Part shown: positions 1 through 9,864 of the stretch, in pieces
How positions within the stretch are numbered: the first letter of the stretch is position 1
Layout of the letters: each line of letters starts with the position of its first letter
Source: Prostheceraeus crozeri
Lineage: Eukaryota > Platyhelminthes > Polycladida > Euryleptidae
Assembly: GCA_907163375.1 (NCBI GenBank)
Contig: CAJQUW010003607.1
Location: 124,001 to 188,000 of the forward strand
Length of the DNA stretch: 64,000 bases
Reading direction: 5' to 3'
Notes under the pieces: generated by a model
The model's input: only the letters and a program-made list of their open reading frames with translations
What the model was told of the DNA's origin: nothing
Databases searched by the model: none
Translations under genes and position numbers: made by a program

Positions 1-79
1 GCCCAAGACTTCGTCGATAAGTTAATTAAATTTTTTGGTAACTTAAAATTTGTTCTTAACTTAACATTTTTTATTAAAA

Positions 80-559
80 ATGTCGCAAGCTAAAAGAAAT
101 AATAAAACTGTTGAATTAAAGCTACGTAACATTGTTGACAAAAATACCCCTAAAACTATTGCGATTAACAAAAAGAAATATTGCATAAGTAAACCAATGA
201 TAGAGAATATTAAATTACAAGAAGAAAGGAATGGTGAAATTCTCCAATTAATTCCTCTGATAATAGGAGGTATAGCAGCAGCAGGAATTGTTGCATGTGG
301 GACAGCTAGTATTGTCCAAGCAGTAAATAAAAATAAATCAGAGAAGGCAGCATTAGAAGAACAAAAACGTCATAATAGAGAGTTGGAGAAAGTTGCTAGG
401 GGTGAGGGAGTAGTAGATAATTTTATTAGTAAATTAAATTTAGTTGATGAAAGAAATCGAGTTCTTAAAAATATTCTCCACAATGTTGATGATTTAATAG
501 AAATAAAAGAAACTAAAGATGGTTCTGGAATATATCTGAGTCCTAGTATGATTAGGTAA
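80..559 (+). CDS. Small membrane-associated protein of the fossil element
   Basis: A 159-residue protein that reads whole. It has a lysine-rich N-terminus, one glycine/alanine-rich hydrophobic segment (about residues 55-82, containing IPLIIGGIAAAGIVA), a charged probable coiled coil (about 90-140), and a C-terminal GSGIYLSPS tail. Polintons often encode a short basic protein with one hydrophobic or amphipathic segment, loosely compared with adenovirus membrane-lytic and core proteins. I place it there by context; there is no catalytic motif. It lies upstream of the phospholipase-like and integrase regions on the same strand, which supports a structural or entry-related role in the former element. 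Confidence 0.55.
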   Translation: MSQAKRNNKTVELKLRNIVDKNTPKTIAINKKKYCISKPMIENIKLQEERNGEILQLIPLIIGGIAAAGIVACGTASIVQAVNKNKSEKAALEEQKRHNRELEKVARGEGVVDNFISKLNLVDERNRVLKNILHNVDDLIEIKETKDGSGIYLSPSMIR

Positions 560-606
560 ATATGTTGTTATAATGTTATAAATAATTTTTTATCTTTAAA
601 ATGTAT

Positions 607-708
607 TCTACAAATTCTGCAAGTTCTACAAATTCTACAAGTTCTACAAATTCTGCAAGTTCTACAAATTCTACAAGTTCTACAAATTCTACAAGTTCTA
701 CAAATTCC
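607..708 (+). repeat. 18-bp tandem repeat coding Ser-Thr-Asn-Ser-Ala/Thr-Ser
   Basis: About 5.7 copies of an 18-bp unit, TCTACAAATTCTGCAAGT, alternating GCA and ACA at one codon. An ATG at 601 opens a short frame (601-738) through the repeat, giving a low-complexity STNSAS/STNSTS tract and a lysine-rich tail. It lies between the membrane protein and the phospholipase-like region of the fossil element. It may be a linker or a chance expansion. Confidence 0.8.
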
Positions 709-748
709 GAAAATTTAATTAAATTAAAAAAATTTTAATTTAGATTCA

Positions 749-1110
749 TTGAATTATCTCTTAAAAGTACATTCTGGCCATCGGCTGCACACCGTTCGGC
801 TGCACAGCGGAGGTGACATACAAAAAACATTAGAAAACTTTCCTGGATTTATTTGGAGTAAATATTCAACAGAAAAACATCTTCCTGGTCATTCATATAC
901 CGGTCCAGGAACTCGATTGGATATAAGACTAGATGAGAATAATAATCCAAAACCAGGTGAAGAGCCAATAAACAGATTGATGCAGCAGCTTATAGACACG
1001 ATTTAGCTTATCGAAATCATGACCTAAAATCTCGTCAAGAAGCCGATAGGAAAATGATAGAAGAATTAGATAATATTCAAAATCCTACATTTAGAGAAAA
1101 AATTGAAGAA
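749..1110 (+). pseudogene. Phospholipase A2-like region of the fossil element (broken)
   Basis: The translation contains PGHSYTGPGTRLDIRLD followed by a GEEPINRL stretch. This is the glycine-rich calcium-loop pattern of the phospholipase A2-like domain known from parvovirus VP1 and from many Polinton/adintovirus capsid-associated proteins. In those proteins a conserved His-Asp helix follows. In viruses the domain helps the particle leave the endosome. This copy is broken. I recognise the family from the loop and its neighbourhood, not from a full domain. Confidence 0.6.
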
Positions 1111-1239
1111 TGTTTGTTAAGAAAGCTTTACAAGCTAAAATATTGTTCGGTCAGGGTTTAGACAAAACTCATAACTCTGAAACCTACGCGTCTGAAATTC
1201 ATGAAGAATATAGAAAGCCGAAATATCTATTGAAGGTAA

Positions 1240-1968
1240 AAGTGTATAATAAAGGTGATACTTGGAGTGCTGATCTCATTTATATGCCGAATGAAAGAGA
1301 CTAGAAATACGCATTGACCGTTATAGATTTGTATACTAGATACGCTTGGGTGAAGCCATTAAAGAATAAAACTGGTATATCAGTTGAATATGCGTTTGAA
1401 CAAATATTCAAGGAAAGTAATGGAAAACCAAAGAAATTGTTTGTTGACAAAGGATCTGAGTTTTATAACAGAAATTTTAAGCCATTATTTGAAACAGACG
1501 AAAGTCATCGCCAAGGCTCAGTTTATTCCACTGAAAATGCTGGAAAAGCCGTAGTAATCGAAAGGTTTAATAGAACGTTTAAAAGTAAATTATTTTAGAA
1601 ATTTACAGAACAAGGTAATCAGAAATGGTTAAAAATATTACCAGGAATTGTAGAAGAGTATAACAATAAGATTCATTCAAGTATTGAAGAAACTACACAA
1701 AATGCTTCTAACGATCCCGACTTGATAAGAAAAAAGATATTTGAAAATAATTATTCGAATCAGAGTAATCCGAATTTACAGAAACGTAAGCCGATATTTA
1801 AGAATGGAGATAGAGTAAGGATATTCAAATATGAAAATAAGTTCGAGAAAGGCTTCGTAGGTTATTGGATATCAAACTTATCCGATAACTTATGAAATTA
1901 AAGATTTAGATAATGAGGAAATCACAGGTAGATTCTATGAAAATGAATTACAAAAAACTGATTTTTAA
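1240..1968 (+). pseudogene. Retroviral-type integrase region of the fossil element (broken)
   Basis: The translation shows the RNase-H-fold integrase core in pieces: WSADLIYMP (first Asp), VIDLYTRYAWVKPLKNK, LFVDKGSEF (second Asp) and AVVIERFNRTFKSKL (catalytic Glu). These are followed by a C-terminal region with DRVRIFKYENKFEKGF, as in Polinton and Ty3-type integrases. The protein would join the linear element DNA to host DNA. The region is broken in a few places. No chromodomain is visible at its end, unlike the integrase at 49127-50215. Confidence 0.75.
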
Positions 1969-1977
1969 TTTTTGGAA

Positions 1978-2484
1978 CTAACGTTTCGGGAACGAAATTC
2001 CCTTATTCAATTCTAACATAATATCAAGAAATGGTAATCCTTCCTGTAATTTGTATAAAACGTAAAGACATAACTGACCGCAATAAGTTGTTCCTGGTTT
2101 TTGAATTTGAAAAGTATTGAATGTTCCATTTCCAAGTAATTCTTTTACTTCTTTTGTAGGGGGAAGTCCGTATGAATCGAACCAATAGTTCTCAGCCTCT
2201 GGGCGATAAAAATAAAAATTCTGTTGATGATTTTTAACGCCTGCAGACCAATGAATGCCTTTTTGTTCTGATGTGTGGAGATTTGTTATGAAGTTAAAAG
2301 GAATCGGTTTATTTTTAATCAACTGCAATTCATTTCTCATCAATACGTGAAAATTCTTTATTCCTAATCGATTGGCGATTTTCTTTAGATCGAAATTCGT
2401 TGTTGTTTGTTTTCCGTATAATTGTAAGAACTCAATCAGTACAAAAGTTCTGGGAGATATCTCAGTCAGATTTTCACCATTCAT
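1978..2484 (-). CDS. Adenovirus-type maturation cysteine protease of the fossil element
   Basis: A 168-residue protein that reads whole. The order of likely catalytic residues matches the adenovirus endopeptidase family (peptidase C5): His78 in GIHWSAGVK, Asp103 in YWFDSYGLPP, a Gln near 126-128, and Cys135 in TTYCGQLCLYVLY. Such proteases cleave capsid and core precursors during particle maturation. It is transcribed towards the integrase region, with about 10 bp between them. It is distinct in sequence from the protease at 45207-45692, although the catalytic layout is the same, which supports two separate Polinton-type lineages in this window. Confidence 0.8.
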   Translation of the reverse strand: MNGENLTEISPRTFVLIEFLQLYGKQTTTNFDLKKIANRLGIKNFHVLMRNELQLIKNKPIPFNFITNLHTSEQKGIHWSAGVKNHQQNFYFYRPEAENYWFDSYGLPPTKEVKELLGNGTFNTFQIQKPGTTYCGQLCLYVLYKLQEGLPFLDIMLELNKGISFPKR

Positions 2485-2485
2485 T

Positions 2486-2758
2486 TTAAATGAAATAAAT
2501 TCTATTAACTGTCAGCAATTTGCTAAATGTGATACAGTTTATATGTATCATGAAATCCCTATGACAACGTTGACGAAAAAATTGCAACTTTCTAAAACAA
2601 TAGAGTTCAAGTAACCAATGAATCGCTGCCAATTTCTGAGCCAAAGCGGCTAACAAAACGGTTTTGTATGCATTTGTGGTCGCGGACACAAAAATGGCAG
2701 CGCAGTTGGATAACGAAGGATATATTCTTGAGGTTTCTTCCACTTTTGTTTCATCCAT
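2486..2758 (-). CDS. Unrecognised small open frame beside the fossil protease
   Basis: A 90-residue frame ending two bases before the protease start on the same strand. Residues 20-55 are moderately hydrophobic. I do not recognise a domain. Its tight spacing upstream of the protease is the only argument that it is a gene; it could be chance sequence at the element's edge. Confidence 0.25.
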   Translation of the reverse strand: MDETKVEETSRIYPSLSNCAAIFVSATTNAYKTVLLAALAQKLAAIHWLLELYCFRKLQFFRQRCHRDFMIHINCITFSKLLTVNRIYFI

Positions 2759-2802
2759 TTTTTTAATAAATATTTTGAATACAATCTTCTGATATATTGA
2801 GA

Positions 2803-2975
2803 CTACGTGAAATTATTAGACTACGTAATATTTTTTGAATACGTGAAATTTTCGACCACGTGAAATTTTCGACTACGTGATATTTTTTGGACTACCTAAA
2901 TTTTTGAAATTTTGATTTTTTCGAAAATTTGGCACTACCTGAATTTTTGAAATTTATAGACTACGTAAATTTTTG
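2803..2975. repeat. Degenerate GACTACGTGAAATTTT-type short repeats
   Basis: At least eight imperfect copies of a roughly 20-25 bp motif built on (GA)CTACGTGAAATTTTCGA or CTACCTGAATTTTTGAA, very AT-rich between the ACGTG cores. The block sits between the end of coding-like sequence of the fossil element and a GC-rich hairpin block, so it may be subterminal sequence of that element. Confidence 0.7.
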
Positions 2976-2989
2976 AAAAACTCGGAAGG

Positions 2990-3230
2990 TGCGACATCCG
3001 GTGCGAGCGAAGCGATGCGCCGGATGTCATGCCCTATACTACTCTCACAACTCCTTCCTTCCTTCCAGGGGGGTAGGGAACAGCTTCCTCCTCTCGGACC
3101 TATTCCTCCCAGCACATCCTTGACCCTCTCCCTTCTTCCATCCTTCCAGAGGGCGGGCTGAGTCAGCATGATGACTCAGCAGCGATGACTCATCGCTGCA
3201 CCGCACCGTGCTTCCTTTTGGGACGGGCTT
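2990..3230. repeat. GC-rich block with three strong hairpins
   Basis: An abrupt switch from very AT-rich to GC-rich sequence. Three hairpins are readable: 2993-3028 (12-bp arms GACATCCGGTGC/GCGCCGGATGTC, one mismatch), 3157-3180 (arms GCTGAGTCA/TGACTCAGC) and 3179-3199 (10-bp arms GCAGCGATGA/TCATCGCTGC around one base). Pyrimidine-rich CTTCCTTCC tracts lie between them. No convincing protein is encoded on either strand. Confidence 0.75.
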
Positions 3231-3275
3231 ACTACTATGGCTATAATGCGCAATCTTTTCTCAGCGCTGTTCTTA

Positions 3276-3995
3276 ATAATCACTAGACACCGACATCTTA
3301 GGTGAAAATTTTCGTCATTTTAGGTTTTCTTCAGGTGAATAATTTCGCAAATTTAGGATGCCTATTTGGGTGAATCAAAAATCCATTGAAATACCTAGAT
3401 TCATTGAGAGCGATGGTCTTTTTTGTTAATGTTCATGAATTGTGTTTTTTTTGGGTAACTAATTTGTAAACAAATGCCGCGACAATAATCTCCGTATTAG
3501 TTTAAAAGGGAATTAGAGAAAAGAAAATGACAAGTAAGTCCTAGATTTAATCGCGATTCGGAACGATTTCATTTCAAGCTATAACAACTGCACAGATCAA
3601 ACATTAGCAACAAAGTAGGCCTATATATGTTTCAAATTGTGTATTGACAATTCAAATGTACAATTTTGTGTGTGTCAAACAGATCAAAATTATTCGTATT
3701 TCAAATGCAATATAATCTCTTTTAATGTATATAAAAGAATCAGAAACTATGACCAGAAACATGTGGCACTACCCTGAATCACCCATTAATGTCTTCATTA
3801 TTCTGATTTTAAAAGCAATTCGTTGACACGATTTTCTCAATGCTTTCCAATGTGAGTAGATGAGTTAATCAAATAGCAAGTTTTAGTCGTAATGACAATA
3901 TTTAGGTGACTTAGGTGTTTTTACAAAATATCCGTAATTTAGGCAAAAAATTTATTTTAGGTGATTCACCTAAATTGTCGCTGTCTAATAATCAT
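3276..3995. mobile_element. hAT-type MITE, 704 bp, with 8-bp target duplication
   Basis: Inverted termini TAGACACCGACATCTTAGGTGA (3284) and its counterpart at 3987 (TAGACAGCGACAATTTAGGTGA read inward) match at about 19 of 22 positions. The flanks carry 8-bp direct repeats ATAATCAC (3276-3283) and ATAATCAT (3988-3995). A TAG start and 8-bp duplications are typical of hAT elements. Multiple (T)TAGGTGA copies near both ends look like subterminal transposase sites. There is no coding capacity, so it is non-autonomous. Confidence 0.7.
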
Positions 3996-4075
3996 TTGCT
4001 AACTATGCACGTGTGTGCCAGTGTGCTTAGTGTGTCTATGAATACTAAGTTGTGAAAAGTTATATAGTTTAGGTC

Positions 4076-4190
4076 GACCGGCTAGTCAGGTACTGGTCGA
4101 ATCCATTGACCGGCCGGTCTGGTACCGGTCTAATCTTTTGACCGACCGGTCGGGTACCGGTCGAATCCTTTGACCGGTCGGATCAGGTCA
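4076..4190. repeat. 32-bp tandem repeat, about 3.6 copies
   Basis: Units start at 4076, 4108, 4140 and 4172. The consensus is close to GACCGGCCGGTCGGGTACCG followed by GTCGAATCCTTT. Each unit contains the palindromes GACCGGTC/CCGGCCGG and GGTACC, so the array is GC-rich in an AT-rich setting. No function is known. Confidence 0.85.
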
Positions 4191-4199
4191 GAAAAATCG

Positions 4200-5390
4200 C
4201 AAGGGGTTCTACCTCTGATTACGGGATCAACAACAAAGGACAGATATGATTTTACGCAATGGTGATTTATGCTGTCATGAAATTTGAAGTCACGTTATTT
4301 ATTTTCAAAATGACTAAGCATGCTCTTCATAGATGATGAATCAAACAGTAACTGTAACGGGTGACTGTTACTAATTTCCCTACATTATTTCTTGTTATCA
4401 ATGTTGTCTAATCGCTCAATAGAATAAATGAGGAAATTAAAGCAATTATTTGCTTCAATTGGTAATATCAAGTTCCTCCCTCAACTTTGTTAAATAAGAA
4501 ACTTATAATAAATGGCTGTAGCGAACACATGAGGTAATCTGTTTAGCGTCATATTGATACGCAACGGAACCATTATGTCAAAGCTCAATGTTCTTGTTCC
4601 GGATAATGTGAGAATATTAAGTTACGTACGTTATTTATTGAGATACTCCCTCAATTTTCAGGCGTGAGCTGATGCTCCAAATAAGGACAAGAAGGCAGAC
4701 ATACCATGCATTCTAGAGGCCATAATATAAGGTTGATATTTATAAATACAAAAAGACTACTGAATGAGAATCGCATGGATATCCAGAGTAGTATGCAAAC
4801 ATGGTTTCACACTGCGATATTTTACACAACTCTGCATCCCATCTCAACTATCCACGCAACAACATTTAATTCATCAATGAAATTATTGACAAGCAGTGTC
4901 TTTGTTAAAAAGTTGCGACAATTTGCTTTTGCCACGATTACCTAGCAAAAGACTAAAACGTCTCTTTTTTGAAATGGCTAAAAGCATAATATCTGCTGAA
5001 AAATGTGTCGCATAACCTGCAGTGCTACGTTTGAGAATTGCTGATTAAGCATGACTCAGACATGCAAGCCTACTTAGTTAGAGGTGGCGGCTAAAGGCGG
5101 AGGTGTTCTGATTCGTCACGTCCGCGCCCTACTTCTTTTTATATCTCCTACCAAAATGAATTTTCATACATTCGTGCAAGCTGTATATATAATTATTGTA
5201 TTTTCTTGTATCATCTCATCGACTACTGATGTCGCCAAATTTTATTCAAAAGTAAATATGAAGGAGCTGAATTGAAGATTTTCTTGTAATAATGCCAGAA
5301 GAATTCCCCTACGATTTGGGAGACGAAGAAGGGTTAAAATTTTCGATCACATTCCTTCTATAGATGAAAAGAAATACCGCTGTTTTTTTA
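4200..5390. other. Featureless AT-rich stretch
   Basis: I see no gene, RNA or clear repeat here. Short open frames occur, but none shows a domain or codon bias. Confidence 0.5.
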
Positions 5391-5830
5391 AACGTATATT
5401 GGACGCGCGACATGTTTCGGCCAGCTCTCATTCAGGCACTACGCTGGACTGAATTACACACTGAATCACAAAACGAACACTTATCAGACTGACAATGACA
5501 ATAGCATGACATGACACAAGACAATAGAAATGGCATTGCAGAAATCACAAACAGCAGCACAATAGAAATAGAGAAAAGTCAGCTTAATGCTGTGGCTACG
5601 CAAATGTCTGGAATGAAAATGACTTCGAATCAAGATCAAGAAAAGGAGTAAGAAAAATTAGAAATAACACCAGTTAAGTAAGGACGGACGATACGAAGTA
5701 AATTATTACCGTAAATCAGATACAAGAAATACAAATTAAGTGATAATTTGATTACAAATAAGTGGAATTGAAAAAAAAGTTATAATACAAAGCTATAAAG
5801 TTTGAGGAAAGCTAGAAAAAAAACATAGAA
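5390..5830 (-). mobile_element. Possible Penelope-like element 3' end, antisense fragment
   Basis: Read on the minus strand, 5436-5408 gives CCTGAATGAGAGCTGGCCGAAACATGTCG. Its two key boxes, CTGAATGAG and CGAAAC, flank a short GC stem. This CTGA(N)TGA ... CGAAAC arrangement recurs in the terminal repeats of Penelope-like elements, which carry hammerhead-ribozyme motifs. Here the first box has an extra base. The sequence to the right has two copies of AAGTAAGGACGGAC (near 5679 and 5850). No protein remnant is visible, so the assignment is weak. Confidence 0.35.
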
Positions 5831-5944
5831 GTTATTGATAAAAGTGAAGTAAGGACGGACACAAAAGCAAACAGGGAGAAACAATGGACGGAGCATTATG
5901 GATATCACCAGGGTAAAACCAAATCAATCACAAATTCCCTTTGA

Positions 5945-7111
5945 GTACATAAGTCAGGGGCCACATTCCAGATTGTTTCATAAAAAATGGATCACCCTTA
6001 AACATCGCCTTAACTTCAACTTTGTCTAACTCCGCCAAACTTGAACAAATTTCTCTGAAATTTGGAAGATATGTCAGTTGTGCTTACTAATGTCATTGTT
6101 GGAAATTTCAAGCATGAATATTGATTTGTTTTCCTGTTATAGATAAAAAAGTAGTAGATAATTTGATCTTCATTTAGCAATGTTGCACAAAATCATACCT
6201 CACTCTTATAAAATTACATTTGTTTCCTTTGTTATGTAATATGTTGTTCTACAAGCCAAAAGCTATCAAACAAAACAAAAATAAAGAAAATCGGTCAATC
6301 AGAGCCAGTATAGCACCATTATTCATCAACAATAATGTATCTGCTACATGTGATTAACTGGACTTCATGTTCCATAGCTTCCTGACTTCGTTGCGGTGGT
6401 GTTGGCAGCACTCCTGATTGCTTTCAGCTAGAAATCTATCTCTTACCGGTTGAAAACAATACAAAGCACAAATGAACAATAACGAGATCGAATTCACAAA
6501 AGACAAAGTGTCAGCCTTGCTAGAACTATGTAGGGTTTTCTTTGCGAGCTACAAGCAAGCGACTAAATGTCCCTTACACAAATGTGCATCGATGGCATAA
6601 TGATGATTTTCGACTCTGTCGTAAAGAGGGCTCTGGCCGTCCACGCAAAACATCCAAACGTAGAGACCGCCTAATTTTGAGATTTGTTAAAGTTGATCCA
6701 AGTCTCTCGTTAACTGAGATGGCTGCACTAGACTCGTCTATGATCTGAATCCCATAGAAAATGTATGGAGTATTCTAAAACGTAACGTTCGTCGTTCACT
6801 GCTACCTACAGATGGCGTATCACAACTTATGTCACTGTTAAAAAGAGAGTGGAGAAAGTTAAATCAGTCAAAAATCAACGATATCATCGAATCAATGCCT
6901 AGACGAATTGGTAATGTCATTGACAATAAGGGTAGGGCCACAAAATATTAGCTTCTTAAGAACCGTTACTGTATCATAGCTTATCAGATTATATAAGGAC
7001 ATTTAAATATATTAGTGACATGAAATAACATGAAAAATGCTTTCTGTATCATACTTATGTTTTATTTAGTCAAATTTTAGGATGATTCACTTTTTATGAA
7101 ACGGACTCTAT
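5945..7111 (+). mobile_element. Internally deleted Tc1-type DNA transposon
   Basis: Imperfect inverted ends share GTTTCATAAAAA(A/G)TG(A/G)ATCA(C/T)CCT (near 5975 and, inverted, near 7100). Between them lie the N-terminal helix-turn-helix of a Tc1-family transposase (about 6542-6735; motif RLNVPYTNVHRW, then GSGRPRKTSKRRDR) and its C-terminus (about 6740-6951; YDLNPIENVWSILKRNVR). The central catalytic part with the first two Asp residues is missing, and the two halves are in different frames. The element is dead but could be mobilised in trans. Confidence 0.75.
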
Positions 7112-7384
7112 ATCGAACGATGTAAAACTATTTCGCAAGTCATGTTTCGGTGTGTTGAATAAGAACACAAATGTTTTTAAAACGTAAGCAGAAATACAGC
7201 ATAAAAGCACTTAACTTTTGAAGTTTCGCTAAGTTCTCCATGTGAGCATTCCTTAATTATTTTACGCATGAATGGGATGTTTAGATTATCTAAATGGGAA
7301 ATTTATATATCTGCAATATGCACTAACGGACCTGAAAGGCTACGTTTCATGAAAATATCGAAGTGTGTATGACTCTTTTATGAA

Positions 7385-8225
7385 GATTGCAGAATGCCAG
7401 TTCGCCTGGACATAGTTCACCTAAGGACATCTACAAGTGTCCTTAGGAAGGTAACCAGTGGGATTCCTCAGGGTTCCCTTCTCGGTCCGTATCTGTTTGG
7501 ACTCTATATATCTTCTCTCCTTCCATTGAATTCGGCTACCTGCATGGTTAAATACGTGGACGATGTGTGTCTAACATTCGGGATACGAAAGGAAAAGACC
7601 AACGAAGACATTGAGATCTTAAGATCAGAAATCAGCCACGTTATTCAATGGTCTGAGGAAAATTGCCAAAATTTGAACAAAGAAAAAACGCGTGGCTTAA
7701 TCAGCTATCGTGGGTTATTCAAAGACGCTTGTGATGTTGACGCTTGCTTCCCATTCATCAAGTTTCAGCGATCCTTAAGGTTTCTTGGAGCCATACTTGA
7801 GGATTCTTTTGGTTGGAATGGTCATTGAGAGGAAATGTGCGCAACGTCTGTAAATCCTGAGAAGAATTAAGTCCATCACCATTCACCAATGACGAGGAGT
7901 TCGTTATAGTATACAACGCTTTGATGGGCAGCTTGATTGAATATGCTTGCCCGGTTTTTGTTGGTATCTCATCGAGTGACTCAAAACGTCTTCAGACGAT
8001 TCAACGGAGGTGTCTTAGAATCCAGGGTAATTTATCACTAACTGATCTTTCGTCAAGGCAAAATTCGTTTGCAACAAGACTATTTGATAATTTGGAGAAT
8101 CAAGATACCATAATTGCATACTTATCTCCTTCCACTCTTCCCTCTGGTCGAGTATTAGTGCCTTTCTGTAGAACTGTCACCCGACGCGATGCCTTTTTTG
8201 ACGCACATGTGCATTATTGAGTCCC
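7385..8225 (+). mobile_element. LINE fragment (CR1/Jockey-like reverse transcriptase)
   Basis: Two open pieces carry the C-terminal half of a non-LTR reverse transcriptase. The first (7394-7828) has SGIPQGSLLGPYLFGLYI and then MVKYVDDVCL, the YxDD catalytic box as YVDD, plus a thumb-like FLGAILEDSFGW. The second (7921-8220) has LIEYACPVFVG followed by RLQTIQRRCLRIQG, the usual C-terminal region of CR1/Jockey-type ORF2. The endonuclease and first half of the reverse transcriptase are absent, so it is 5'-truncated, and a frame shift separates the two pieces. Confidence 0.8.
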
Positions 8226-8324
8226 TCACTTTCTATGACTAACTTTTGCTTACTTACTTTTCTTTCTTTTAACTTGTTTTGAAATTTATGTAACATGTAT
8301 ACATGTACATGTATAATATGGTAC

Positions 8325-9085
8325 AGTGTCGACTTAAAAAAGTATCTGTATATAGTGAAAAATTTTATATCAGAAGATTCAGTTTTTTGCGGAGATCACG
8401 TTCCTGTGGTTCAAAAAATTATTTGAGCACTTTTGAAAAAAAGTCAAAATTTGCCAATTTATATACTACCAAGATGACTCTCCTAAATAAGTAGTGTGAA
8501 ACAAGTTGGATATCAAAAGGAATTAATATTCGCTAATAAGCATCGTAACTAAGCGGAAATTAAATTAATTTGAAAGGGAATCTAATGAACGGTATTATAA
8601 TGGAAGTCTTCATGAAAAAGTCCCGACATTATTCGTGCTTTCTTGGCTGGAATTTCAATTTTTTGATTCAATTTTCACCGGCATGATTTCATGATTTGAT
8701 CACTAAATTCATGCTTCATTTCTAGAATCTGAATAGTGATGTGGAACCATTTACATCTTTCAAAGTAAAATGAAGTCATTGTTTTTGATAATGTGATTTT
8801 GCTCTGCCACTGTTGCCTGTGATATCATCACGCTTAAGAAAATACTCTTGAGGTTGAGCATGAAAGTAATAGGAACCCATCGAATTGCTAATTTAGCAAA
8901 CATTAAATCTCCAAGGCTGTCATGAGAATCTGTGAAATACCATCATTCCTTCATCATTAATGTAATTACAATCATGATCACTCAATTTCGTTGTAATTTC
9001 TGCAAAACTTTGCATATCTCATATTTGGTGACAATACCACTTGTATCTCCCATGAGTTCATGTAATAAAATCGAAAGTGTATACA
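8325..9085 (+). repeat. Dispersed repeat, left copy of an inverted pair
   Basis: Sequence from GTCGACTTAAAAAAGTATCT to about GAGTTCATGTAATAAAATCG is found again, reverse-complemented and diverged, at 14055-14631. Shared landmarks include TTGGATATCAAAAGGAAT, GGCTGTCATGA and ACTCAATTTCGTTGTAATTT. I see no coding potential and no clear terminal repeats, so the family is unknown. Confidence 0.75.
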
Positions 9086-9864
9086 CATTGGAGATTTAAT
9101 AAATGCGGAGTTACCACTCTACCTAATACACCTACTCTATGATATATACATTTTTGATCTATACTATTGATTTAATGTGCGTGTCTCTCTCTCTCTCATG
9201 TTACTATCATCAGCAGATTTTTTGATTGGACTCTACGTTTACAAACTAGCTATTTCGAAACTGGATGTAGACTTCAGTTTTTGCCTAATAAGCTTATTGC
9301 CCTAGCTGATGCGCAAATAAGACCTACGCTGACTCAATTGATTCTTCTTTCAATACTGAAATAAGAGCATTAATTCAAATCTCACATTGGATAGAATTAA
9401 TGTGCCAACATTAATTCGCATTTTGCATTAAAGAGCAAGCTCTCATATTTCTTAATATATTCATATATTCTTAAAGAGCTAAATGATATTTCGTTATATC
9501 ATTCTGACTTTTCAGAAAATGTTCACCTAATCAGAATATCAGAGAATGGAAATTAAAATTAAATGAATTTTTCTGAATTTTCCTAGTGCGTCATGGAATT
9601 TGCATTAAACTCTGAACATTTATAAGAGAAGATAGAGACCCTACCTTCAAGATTTTGAAGTCTTTATTAGCTATCAGTCTGGAACGAAAAAGAAATTATA
9701 ATTCGGTTACACTTCAGTGCTTCAGTGAAACTTATAAATTTTCGGTGCACCGGTGCAAGCAGGTGCGCTAGCACACAATCCTAAGTTTCATTCAAAAGAA
9801 CTAGTCCGGGAGCTACTGACACTTTCTTCCTAAATTCGCGCACAAAGGGCTCAATAGCATGGAT
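9085..9864. other. AT-rich stretch without a recognisable gene
   Basis: Only a short CT microsatellite (near 9187) and AT-rich unique sequence are visible. A compact ATTAATTC/GAATTAAT inverted motif recurs around 9368-9425. Confidence 0.45.

Larger units (their letters stand above)
1..2760. mobile_element. Fossil Polinton/adintovirus-like element, one end only
   Basis: An AT-rich block that starts outside the window. It holds, in order, a small membrane protein, a Thr/Asn/Ser repeat, a phospholipase A2-like region, a retroviral-type integrase and, on the opposite strand, an adenovirus-type cysteine protease. Integrase plus adenovirus-type protease is the hallmark pair of Polintons/adintoviruses. 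The proteins do not resemble those of the Polinton at 34311-54975 closely, so this is a separate and older lineage. It is broken, with several breaks. I could not find its terminal repeat; the right limit is set where coding-like sequence stops before the repeats at 2803. Confidence 0.75.

Noticed and set aside
600-710. Possible CRISPR-like array
   Set aside because: The units are directly adjacent with no spacers, so it is a plain tandem repeat in eukaryotic element DNA.
2954-3169. Two opposed open frames in the GC-rich hairpin block
   Set aside because: Long frames on both strands are expected in GC-rich repetitive sequence; there is no domain.
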